From: Acidimicrobiaceae bacterium
GTDB lineage: Bacteria; Actinomycetota; Acidimicrobiia; Acidimicrobiales; UBA8592
NCBI GenBank assembly: GCA_002724825.1
Contig: PBPU01000125.1
Location: forward strand, 1-5,022
Length of the DNA: 5,022 nucleotides
Direction of reading: 5' to 3'
In this document: positions 1 to 5,022 of the stretch, piece by piece
How the letters are laid out: each line of letters opens with the position of its first letter
Position numbering within the stretch: the stretch's first letter is position 1
Notes under the pieces: generated by a model
Told to the model about the DNA's origin: nothing
What the model saw: only the letters and a program-made list of their open reading frames with translations
The model's database searches: none
Translations under genes and position numbers: made by a program

Positions 1-1
1 A

Positions 2-694
2 ATGAATACTATAGCTATTCACCGGCTCCAAGTTGAGTACGAGGGACAAGCAGCTCATGCTGCTGCCTCTCCACATAGAGGGAAAAACGCACTCGACGCA
101 GCAGTCCTCGGATATCAAAATATTGCTGCCCTTCGACAGCACATTAGGCCAGATGAACGAATACACGGTATTTTTACTGATGGTGGAAGAAAGCCAAATA
201 TTGTTCCTGAATATTCTTCGATGGAATGGTATGTTCGTTCAAAAAACATGAGGACTTTGGAACCTTTAAAGAAACGGGTTCTTAGCTGCTTAGAAGCTGG
301 AGCCATGGCATCTTCGTGTACGATGTCACACTCTTGGGTCGACCCCTATTATGCGGACATGGTTGACAATGAAACTATTTGCACGTTGTATGCTTCAAAT
401 GCCCATCGGTTGGGAAGGGACCCGATTGAACCCGACAGCGAGAACAAAGTTGTAGGTAGTACAGATATGGGGAATGTGAGTTATCTAGTTCCTTCTATAC
501 ATCCGATGATAAGCGTGGCTCCTTATGGGGTGCCGATACACACTCCGGATTTTGCGAATCATGCTCGAAGTGAATCAGGAGATAGCGGTGTGATTGATGG
601 GGCGAAGATTCTTGCAATGACTGTTGTGGACTTATGGGCGAATAATGGAAATATGGAAGCTGCTCAGCAGGAGTTCGCTTCTGCTATTTCATAG
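2..694 (+). CDS. M20-family amidohydrolase/peptidase, C-terminal part (5' end outside window)
   Basis: This is the C-terminal 230 residues of a zinc-dependent M20 hydrolase, of the amidohydrolase branch that includes AbgB-like and PM20D2-like enzymes, which cleave amide bonds of acylated amino acids or dipeptides in the cytoplasm. The fragment opens in the dimerisation (lid) domain, where 'GQAAHAAASPHRGKNALDA' (about 15-33 from the first visible Met) is the typical block. The catalytic domain then resumes with 'GSTDMGNVS' (152-160) and 'PSIHP' (164-168). 'IHTPDF' (179-184) supplies His180, the expected C-terminal metal ligand. The N-terminal metal-binding motifs are absent because the gene starts before base 1; the Met at base 2 is almost certainly internal. 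The stop is TAG at 692-694. The substrate cannot be told from this half. The family call is firm, the subfamily less so. No terminator follows, so read-through into the next + strand gene 75 bp downstream is possible. Confidence 0.9.
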   Translation: MNTIAIHRLQVEYEGQAAHAAASPHRGKNALDAAVLGYQNIAALRQHIRPDERIHGIFTDGGRKPNIVPEYSSMEWYVRSKNMRTLEPLKKRVLSCLEAGAMASSCTMSHSWVDPYYADMVDNETICTLYASNAHRLGRDPIEPDSENKVVGSTDMGNVSYLVPSIHPMISVAPYGVPIHTPDFANHARSESGDSGVIDGAKILAMTVVDLWANNGNMEAAQQEFASAIS

Positions 695-752
695 CAACCT
701 TAGGTGAAGGGATAGCTTCTTCAGGGTGAACATTCTTTGCTTCTACTTCAAC

Positions 753-760
753 AAAGGCGG
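753..760 (+). promoter_or_regulatory. Ribosome binding site deciding the start at 770
   Basis: AAAGGCGG lies 9 bases before ATG 770 and is one mismatch from a strong Shine-Dalgarno. The competing site AGGGTGA (723-729) would serve a TTG at 737. I favour the ATG because its codon is stronger and the site is equally good. Confidence 0.55.
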
Positions 761-769
761 AAATTGTAT

Positions 770-2350
770 ATGGAGTTGATGTATCGTGCTCTTTGGCAAG
801 AGTCAAGGCTAGACCCAGAAGCTTCAATTAGAGAAACTCTTTCTAACTGGAGCGCCCCGCAGTCAGTAGAAGTGTTGAATGCAAGCGGGGATAGTGGTCT
901 TGCTGTAACAGAGATGCGATCAAGCTTTGAAAGGGATAGACGGGTTACGATACGAGTTACTCGTCGTGATGAGAAACAGTATGTCTGGGTTGATGTAGAG
1001 AATTTTTCTTCGTCTACTGAACTGGAATCGATGGATAAGATCCAGAGCCTAATTCAAGACCTTATAGATGACTCTGAAAAAAATCATGGAAATCCAAGGC
1101 GTGGGGAAATACGTTTTCAGAGCCGAGTACAAATTGCCGGCCCAGCTGCTGTGAAGTTGATACCTCAATCGAATCGCAAAGCAGCAATTATTTGCATCGC
1201 TCATGACCCGCTTCGCGAAGAAGACCAGAAGAAGCTCGCAAAGCTTCTTGCGCAACAGTTCGCAGGCTCAGCCTTAGTCGTTTATCTTCCTCCGGGCGAT
1301 CTCGGGAGGTTCCAAAATGGAATAGGAAGCCATTTATCTCTGTACCCAGGCGAAATCCGGATATATCCACCTGCTACGAAAGATTCACGGAATGTAATTT
1401 CCATCCCGCCTATAAGTGCAGCAAATATTCAAAAAACAAAACATGAGAAGATATCAGCAAGAGTTCTTCAAGCTCTTCAATCAAGCCTTGTCGCTACTCC
1501 AGTGCCTCAGGTCTGTGAGGAGGGCGCGCGCCTTCTCCGAGGTTTCCAAAGTCCTGATGACCAAAAGATGCAAGACAGAAAAAATATAGATTTTGAGAAT
1601 TTACTTAAAGAAAATGAGCGTCTGCGGCAGACTGTGGCCTCCTTGCATTCGGATAGGGATCATGACCTTGAAGCAATCGATCACCTTGAAGATCAGCTAC
1701 GGAATACAAAGAGAATGATGCAAGAGTCGGAAGACTGGTGGAGGGGGCTTCTTGATGAAGAAAGTGCAAAACGGGTAGCTGCCGAGGAGGAGCGAACTGA
1801 CGTTGAGCTACGTTTTATAGATTTTGCTTTATCTGAAAATCTTAAACGTATGCGTAAAGAGTCTGTCTATTCAATTTCGTCAATTACGGAAGCCCTTGAA
1901 AGAGGGAGAACTGTTCTTAGAAAAGTTGAAATACCACATAATGTTTCTAATATGCTCGAAGACCTCGAAGGGAACCAACGATCACGGACTTGGGGGAGAT
2001 CAATTTGGGACGCACTATTGGCCTTCAACGTATTTGCTGAATCTCAATTTAATGGGAATTTTTTAAAATGGTGTGAAACGAGTGGCGATGCTTTCGTTTG
2101 GCACGCGCAGAACATCTCAATGCGGGAATCAGAAACTGTCCACAGTAATGAACGGCTGAAGAGCCAACGTATCCTCCCAGTAGCGACCGAACTTGACCCG
2201 ACTGGGAAGATATTCATGGAGGCTCACCTTAAATTTGGAGGTACCTCGGCACCTCGCTTGTACTTCTTTGACGATTCGAAAGGGGTTACTGGCAAAATTC
2301 ATATCGGTGGTTTGGACCCACACAGTAGGTGGGAGAATACAACAACTTAA
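770..2350 (+). CDS. Large uncharacterised protein with central coiled coil (526 aa)
   Basis: I do not recognise the family. I chose ATG at 770 because AAAGGCGG (753-760) lies 9 bases before it. An in-frame TTG at 737, with AGGGTGA (723-729) 7 bases upstream, would add 11 residues and cannot be excluded. Four parts are visible, numbered from ATG 770. First is a mixed N-terminal region (1-100) with a strand pair 'RVTIRVTRRDEKQYVWVDVE'. Second is an alpha/beta segment (about 125-202) with strands 'KAAIICIAHDP', 'SALVVYLPPG' and 'GEIRIYPPA'. Third is a highly charged coiled coil (about 260-350, containing 'LLKENERLRQTVASLHSDRD'). Fourth is a C-terminal domain ending in a strand-rich tail with 'APRLYFFDD' and 'GKIHIGGLDPHS'. 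There is no signal peptide or membrane segment, so it is probably cytoplasmic. The plan faintly resembles large actinobacterial hypothetical proteins sometimes found near restriction or defence genes, but that comes from memory and no such partner is present here. It is real as a gene: long, uninterrupted and with a good RBS. Confidence 0.85.
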   Translation: MELMYRALWQESRLDPEASIRETLSNWSAPQSVEVLNASGDSGLAVTEMRSSFERDRRVTIRVTRRDEKQYVWVDVENFSSSTELESMDKIQSLIQDLIDDSEKNHGNPRRGEIRFQSRVQIAGPAAVKLIPQSNRKAAIICIAHDPLREEDQKKLAKLLAQQFAGSALVVYLPPGDLGRFQNGIGSHLSLYPGEIRIYPPATKDSRNVISIPPISAANIQKTKHEKISARVLQALQSSLVATPVPQVCEEGARLLRGFQSPDDQKMQDRKNIDFENLLKENERLRQTVASLHSDRDHDLEAIDHLEDQLRNTKRMMQESEDWWRGLLDEESAKRVAAEEERTDVELRFIDFALSENLKRMRKESVYSISSITEALERGRTVLRKVEIPHNVSNMLEDLEGNQRSRTWGRSIWDALLAFNVFAESQFNGNFLKWCETSGDAFVWHAQNISMRESETVHSNERLKSQRILPVATELDPTGKIFMEAHLKFGGTSAPRLYFFDDSKGVTGKIHIGGLDPHSRWENTTT

Positions 2351-2359
2351 ATAGCCGAG

Positions 2360-3154
2360 TTATAGAATGTCTTCTTCTGTGTCACGATCTCGCTGGTATT
2401 GAAGGAATTTCAGGCTTGCTAGAACTAAGACCCCGGCAACAACGCCTATGATGATCCATAGGATTCTTAGACCGCCGCTGCCTGTGCTTTCCGATGTCAT
2501 GGAAATATTTGCCTTTGCAAATGGTATTGCGGCAGAACCATCTAATGTTTCGAAGAGATCTATCTCCCATGTTAAGCGTGATCCAACCTGCTCATCCGCG
2601 TTATGTTCCATGATCTTGCCGGGAAGCTCTAACGAGATCACATACTCTGGCTCTGGAATACCCAATAACGTCAGAAGCAAACGGGGGTCCATGTCGTCAT
2701 CTCCCAAGGCAGAATCATTATCAAGTCCAGATCCATCATCCAGCATTTCGTCCCATTTAAAAGTGAGGATATTTCCGTCAACGCTCAATGGGAAACTATC
2801 ATCGCCTGCATCAATTAAACTTTGACCAAATCCAGTAAAGTCTGCGCTAAATCTAAATCCGCACCACTCATCATCTTCGAATTCTTCAGCAGTTGCATTG
2901 CCAGGTATATCTTCAAATAAATTTACCCCAGTGTCTTCTCCCTCAAAGGCAGTTTCACAATCAAACGCTTCGGTATCTGTTGATTCTTCACCAAAAACTT
3001 CTCCTAGTTTTTTGCTAATCGCCATGCTTCCCTCGATTGAACCAGTCCCATCTGTATTCACAACCATAGAGAAGTCAGCTTTAAAGCAGCTAGCGCATAG
3101 AGCAGCAATTAACGAGAGGGTGAAAAGAATTTTAAGAGTTCGAAAGAAAAGCAT
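2360..3154 (-). CDS. LppM-like lipoprotein with C-terminal membrane anchor
   Basis: This is a predicted exported, membrane-attached protein of 264 residues from ATG 3154. An in-frame TTG at 3160 would add two residues; upstream of that the frame is closed by the stop codon of the preceding gene. The N-terminus has a basic stretch (Arg, Lys) and a hydrophobic core 'ILFTLSLIAALCASC', with Cys23 as the likely lipid-modified residue. The lipobox is imperfect, with Cys at -3. The next segment, 'FSMVVNTDGTGSIEGSMAIS', matches the start of the LppM/DUF3153 domain of actinobacterial lipoproteins. The middle is very acidic, and two cysteines (66 and 98) could form a disulfide outside the membrane. A single transmembrane helix (about 231-248) is followed by a charged tail 'QYQRDRDTEEDIL', presumably cytoplasmic. 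LppM-family proteins are known from mycobacteria, but their molecular role is poorly defined and I assign none here. It lies 24 bp after the ART-like gene on the same strand and is probably cotranscribed with it. Confidence 0.82.
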   Translation of the reverse strand: MLFFRTLKILFTLSLIAALCASCFKADFSMVVNTDGTGSIEGSMAISKKLGEVFGEESTDTEAFDCETAFEGEDTGVNLFEDIPGNATAEEFEDDEWCGFRFSADFTGFGQSLIDAGDDSFPLSVDGNILTFKWDEMLDDGSGLDNDSALGDDDMDPRLLLTLLGIPEPEYVISLELPGKIMEHNADEQVGSRLTWEIDLFETLDGSAAIPFAKANISMTSESTGSGGLRILWIIIGVVAGVLVLASLKFLQYQRDRDTEEDIL

Positions 3155-3175
3155 GCCCAATGATAGTTGAAGTGA

Positions 3176-3180
3176 CCTTT
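3176..3180 (-). promoter_or_regulatory. Possible ribosome binding site overlapping the upstream stop codon
   Basis: Read on the minus strand, TAAAGG joins the TAA stop of the ART-like gene to a possible Shine-Dalgarno (AAAGG) for the lipoprotein gene. The spacing is long (15 bases to TTG 3160, 21 to ATG 3154), so the site is weak. Translational coupling to the upstream gene may help initiation. Confidence 0.3.
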
Positions 3181-3670
3181 AGAGGCGTTCAAAAGCAATT
3201 TTTGCACAGTCTCCTGTTTCGATTGTGATAGTCAGAGGATCGACTATCAGTTCTGAAGCCCCTTCCTTCTCGATATAGGCGAGTACCGCTGCTGATGAAA
3301 GGGAAGACACTACTGCAAGTAGAGGGCGGTTATCGGAAGCTCCGGATCGAGCGCATTTTTCAGCGTATTCTCGTTCAAGTGTCCATGACCACCCTGATAT
3401 ATTTGCCTGCTGCCCTCCTCTAAAAATAGTTACATACTCAGTGAGAGATAAGAGTCTAAGGTTTTCTTCTGGTGTCATGAACTTGGATCGAAGGTGAGTA
3501 TGTTGAGAGAAAAGCGCTCCGAGAACATTGTCACGCTCTGAAAGGTTCCCTTCGAAGTAGGAAGTGAAATGCTCACAGTGATCCCAAACGTTTCGCCATA
3601 AAGGCCAGTAATCCTCTGCACTTATTATCCCGTTTTTGAAGTCTCTATAGAAATCTCTAAATTGGTCCAC
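3179..3670 (-). CDS. Small protein with putative ADP-ribosyltransferase-like fold
   Basis: This is a 163-residue soluble protein starting at GTG 3670; the codon just upstream in frame is a stop, so no longer form exists. No strong Shine-Dalgarno is seen. The N-terminal half (1-78) is helical, with many aromatic residues ('DYWPLWRNVWDHCEHF'). The C-terminal half follows a pattern I associate with small actinobacterial and phage proteins of ADP-ribosyltransferase type: 'VTIFRGG' (Arg84), then 'SGWSWTLEREYAEKCA' (Ser95-Trp-Thr97), then 'AVLAYIEKEGASELIVDP' (Glu140). Arg, Ser-x-Thr and Glu in this order match the R-S-E triad of NAD-using mono-ADP-ribosyltransferases. That is a motif-level inference, and activity and target are unknown. 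It has no signal peptide and no adjacent antitoxin-like gene apart from the lipoprotein. It is probably the first gene of a two-gene minus-strand unit. Confidence 0.7.
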   Translation of the reverse strand: MDQFRDFYRDFKNGIISAEDYWPLWRNVWDHCEHFTSYFEGNLSERDNVLGALFSQHTHLRSKFMTPEENLRLLSLTEYVTIFRGGQQANISGWSWTLEREYAEKCARSGASDNRPLLAVVSSLSSAAVLAYIEKEGASELIVDPLTITIETGDCAKIAFERL

Positions 3671-3775
3671 CTACTTATCTTAGGTAGTGACTTGATAGGA
3701 CTGCTATATGTGGAAAGCGACAGCAATGACTTGAGCGGCTACTCTCTGAATACTGTGCTGTAACAAGGGGGATTT
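3671..3775. other. Divergent intergenic region
   Basis: This 105-bp gap separates the minus-strand ART-like gene from the + strand epimerase start, so it should carry promoters in both directions. On the + strand, TG-C-TATATG (3702-3710) could be an extended -10 element giving a leader of roughly 60 bases, but no convincing -35 lies at the right distance. A short imperfect inverted repeat with a 5-base loop (CTACTT...AGGTAG, 3671-3687) sits immediately before the GTG start of the minus-strand gene. None of these sites is strong enough to call alone. Confidence 0.3.
3765..3771 (+). promoter_or_regulatory. Strong ribosome binding site of the truncated epimerase
   Basis: AAGGGGG sits 4 bases before ATG 3776. 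The same seven bases with the same spacing precede the truncated PEP-enzyme gene on the opposite strand (4042-4048). Its presence shows that the short epimerase piece is a true gene start rather than a chance reading frame. Confidence 0.7.
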
Positions 3776-3874
3776 ATGAAAGTTATGCTTACAGGCGGGA
3801 CAGGGTTTATCGGTGGGCATCTGCTACGGGCATTAACTTATTGTCTGGGTCAACCTCATCTGGATCAATTGTGA
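3776..3874 (+). pseudogene. NAD-dependent epimerase/dehydratase, N-terminal fragment only
   Basis: The frame starts with 'MKVMLTGGTGFIGGHLLRAL', an excellent match to the first strand, glycine-rich loop (GGTGFIGG) and first helix of extended short-chain dehydrogenases of the sugar-nucleotide epimerase/dehydratase type, which bind NAD(P) through a Rossmann fold. After about codon 20 the similarity stops. The frame enters sequence that codes on the other strand for a PEP-utilizing enzyme and ends at TGA 3872-3874, after 32 codons. Family members are usually about 300 residues, so over 90% is missing. The remaining peptide cannot fold as a Rossmann domain. The clean start with a strong RBS means the damage is a break at about 3831-3845, not gradual decay. 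The epimerase's substrate is unknown. Confidence 0.8.
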
Positions 3875-4037
3875 AGCGGTACATGAAATCTCTTATTCCG
3901 ATATCTCCAGCACCGTGCCATGTGTGATCAGCAGTTAATGGTGAGACAGGGTCGGGGAAAACTTCTCCTACATTTCCTCTTGTATAGATAGGGAAGGACT
4001 TAGACGGTGAATCGTCGATAAACCAACCAATCTCCAT
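3807..4037 (-). pseudogene. PEP-utilizing enzyme (PEP synthase-like), N-terminal fragment only
   Basis: The frame begins at ATG 4037 with AAGGGGG 4 bases upstream. It encodes 'WFIDDSPSKSFPIYTRGNVG' (5-24) followed by 'EVFPDPVSPLT', a pattern I associate with the start of actinobacterial proteins annotated as PEP-utilizing enzymes, relatives of PEP synthase, pyruvate phosphate dikinase and rifampin phosphotransferase. Those proteins are normally several hundred residues long and carry a phosphohistidine swivelling domain; here only about 67 codons remain. From about Lys67 (near 3837) the frame reads the antisense of the epimerase start and stops at TAA 3809-3807, giving 76 codons in all. The catalytic histidine domain is entirely missing, so the product cannot be active. 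It lies 90 bp downstream of the methyltransferase on the same strand and was probably the third gene of that unit. The family call rests on the N-terminal block alone. Confidence 0.7.
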
Positions 4038-4127
4038 ATAGCCCCCTTAATCTTCACCAATCTAGGGCACCGATTAGATTATGTCAGATGCATAAAGCCA
4101 AAAAATCACAACTCAGCCTTATCAGGT
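4038..4127 (-). other. Intergenic spacer, methyltransferase to PEP-enzyme fragment
   Basis: This 90-bp gap holds the RBS described separately. On the minus strand a -10-like CATAAT lies about 40 bases before ATG 4037, within a T-rich stretch, but no -35 at 16-18 bases matches well. It could be a weak internal promoter. No hairpin with a U-run follows the methyltransferase stop, so read-through is plausible. Confidence 0.3.
4042..4048 (-). promoter_or_regulatory. Strong ribosome binding site of the truncated PEP-enzyme gene
   Basis: On the minus strand AAGGGGG is followed by CTAT and then ATG 4037. It fixes the start and is identical in sequence and spacing to the site of the facing epimerase fragment. 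Confidence 0.7.
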
Positions 4128-4931
4128 TTACTTGATTGCAATTATCTCGCCATGAGGAACAAGAAAGAAACCGTCTGGCTGCTCAGCCCATTTTTTAAAA
4201 GCTTTAGATAGGTCATCGAGAAGACCTTGAGTCGCTAAGTTGTGTTGTAAAACCTGATCAGAGAAAGTTGATTTCTGTATTCGTTCCGCCCACAAACCAC
4301 CCCACCATTGTCTGGTATCCGGGGTGGCAAATGTCCATGTAGAGCTCGTTACTTCGACAGAAGAGAACGATGCTTGTGAAACCCAGGAGAAAAGATGTCG
4401 TCCAGCATTTGCCGTAACGTTATTTTTTTTGGTCATTTGTTGATAAAGGTCCATCCATTGGTTGAGTTTCTGATCTGTCGGCGCCCAAATCATTCCCCCA
4501 TAGTCGGCGTCACGGAGAGCTACGATCCCTCCGGGTCGAACCACTCTTTTCATTTCTTTAATGGCGGCAATGGGGTCAGTAAGGTGCTGAAGTAGTTGGT
4601 GGGCATGGACAATGTCGAAAGTGTTATCTGCGAAGTCCAAATGGTATGTATCTCCTGTATCAAATGAACAGTTGTCGAAATCGAATTCCTCGGAAGCGGT
4701 TCGGGCTTTATTGATGATCTCATCAGAGATGTCAATGCCTAGGACAGTTCCTTTCCTAATTCTTTTGGCGAAATCGATCGTTATTGTTCCTGGCCCGCAC
4801 CCGATATCTAGAAGGATGGAGTTATCTTCAAGGTGTTGCTCTAGATACTTTGCAGAGTTTTCAATGGTTCGCCAGGTGTGTGATCTCAGGACCGACTCAT
4901 GGTGGCCATGAACGTAGATATCGTCGCTCAT
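4128..4931 (-). CDS. Class I SAM-dependent methyltransferase
   Basis: This intact 267-residue cytoplasmic methyltransferase transfers a methyl group from S-adenosylmethionine to an unknown small molecule. The Rossmann-like core is clear: motif I 'LLDIGCGPGTIT' (40-51), the acidic ribose-binding residue in 'GIDIS' (65-69, Asp67), 'GDTYHLDF' with Asp94 near the adenine, 'FDIVHAHQLLQHL' (105-117), and the 'RPGG' turn (132-135) before the next strand. The N-terminal 'YVHGHHESVLRSHTWRTIEN' (6-25) is characteristic of one actinobacterial and fungal subgroup of Methyltransf_11/25 proteins. The UbiE/COQ5-like core does not by itself indicate quinone methylation. Start ATG 4931 has a purine-rich AGAAAG 5 bases upstream, a modest site. 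It follows the short-chain dehydrogenase by 27 bp and is probably cotranscribed with it. Confidence 0.9.
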   Translation of the reverse strand: MSDDIYVHGHHESVLRSHTWRTIENSAKYLEQHLEDNSILLDIGCGPGTITIDFAKRIRKGTVLGIDISDEIINKARTASEEFDFDNCSFDTGDTYHLDFADNTFDIVHAHQLLQHLTDPIAAIKEMKRVVRPGGIVALRDADYGGMIWAPTDQKLNQWMDLYQQMTKKNNVTANAGRHLFSWVSQASFSSVEVTSSTWTFATPDTRQWWGGLWAERIQKSTFSDQVLQHNLATQGLLDDLSKAFKKWAEQPDGFFLVPHGEIIAIK

Positions 4932-4958
4932 AATTCTTTCTAAACCCAGTGATGCTTT

Positions 4959-5022
4959 TTAGAGGTTGAGTTCATCAATATGGCCATGCCATGCAAGCTG
5001 CCCCCCATCTATACGGATGTAC
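4959..5022 (-). CDS. Short-chain dehydrogenase/reductase, C-terminal end (5' end outside window)
   Basis: Only the last 20 codons are in the window, ending at TAA 4961-4959. They read 'YIRIDGGQLAWHGHIDELNL'. 'IRIDGGQ' is the closing strand and glycine pair typical of classical SDR oxidoreductases (usually 'I.VDGG' near the C-terminus), which are NAD(P)-dependent cytoplasmic enzymes of about 250-300 residues. Neither the cofactor motif nor the Tyr-x-x-x-Lys catalytic site is visible, so the substrate cannot be judged. The 27-bp gap to the methyltransferase start suggests one operon. Confidence 0.7.
   Translation of the reverse strand, partial: YIRIDGGQLAWHGHIDELNL

Noticed and set aside
1824..2066. 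An 80-codon + strand frame inside the coiled-coil gene
   Set aside because: It is out of frame with a continuous 526-codon gene, has no RBS and no motif, and is a reading-frame shadow.
2317..2333. Inverted repeat CCCAC-N7-GTGGG as a terminator between the convergent genes
   Set aside because: The stem is only 5 bp, lies inside the coding end of the coiled-coil gene, and has no T-run on either side.
2448..3170. Open frames of 125 and 90 codons on the + strand
   Set aside because: They lie antisense to the lipoprotein gene, have low-complexity Ser/Pro-rich products and no RBS. The minus-strand frame has a signal peptide, a family-like domain and a membrane anchor.
3671..3687. Short inverted repeat CTACTT-N5-AGGTAG as an operator or attachment site
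   Set aside because: It has six pairs including one G-T and a 5-base loop, within the range expected by chance. No second copy was noticed in the window.
3731..3759. Possible promoter TTGAGC with a -10 near 3754 for the epimerase
   Set aside because: At 17-base spacing the -10 would be TGTGCT, a poor match, and the better TACTGT is only 14 bases away.
4395..4911. Open frames of 66 and 99 codons on the + strand
   Set aside because: They are antisense to the methyltransferase, whose motifs are unmistakable; the + strand products show no recognisable motif.

Overview
The window looks like bacterial chromosomal DNA with moderate GC (mid-40s percent, judged by eye). It is probably from an actinobacterium, and I lean towards a free-living Acidimicrobiia-type lineage. 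The clues are an LppM-like lipoprotein with a C-terminal membrane anchor, a methyltransferase beginning with a 'HGHHESVLRSH' block, the start of an actinobacterial-type PEP-utilizing enzyme, and mixed ATG/GTG/TTG starts. The taxonomy is inference; there is no rRNA or marker gene here. I see no tRNA, CRISPR array, insertion sequence or clear rho-independent terminator.

Layout. Bases 2-694 (+) are the C-terminal part of an M20-family amidohydrolase cut by the window's left edge. A 526-codon + strand gene (770-2350) follows. It encodes a large protein of unrecognised family with a central coiled coil, and is the least explained gene here. It converges, with only 9 bp between stop codons, on a minus-strand pair: an LppM-like lipoprotein (2360-3154) and, upstream of it, a small protein (3179-3670) whose C-terminal half resembles an ADP-ribosyltransferase fold with a possible R-S-E triad.

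Bases 3776-4037 hold the oddest structure. The first ~20 codons of an NAD-dependent epimerase (+ strand, good ribosome binding site, intact glycine-rich motif) run head-on into the first ~67 codons of a PEP-utilizing enzyme (minus strand, equally good ribosome binding site). Both genes are cut off at about 3831-3845. One end of an inversion with both breakpoints inside genes would look like this, and so would a chimeric assembly join.

To the right, all on the minus strand, are an intact SAM-dependent methyltransferase (4128-4931) and the last 20 codons of a short-chain dehydrogenase (4959-5022). These, with the broken PEP gene, probably formed one transcription unit.

The intact genes do not form an obvious single pathway. 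M20 hydrolase, SDR, methyltransferase and PEP-utilizing genes suggest a catabolic or secondary-metabolism neighbourhood. The coiled-coil protein, the ART-like protein and the broken genes suggest an accessory, rearranged locus. Any link to defence or toxicity is a hypothesis only.
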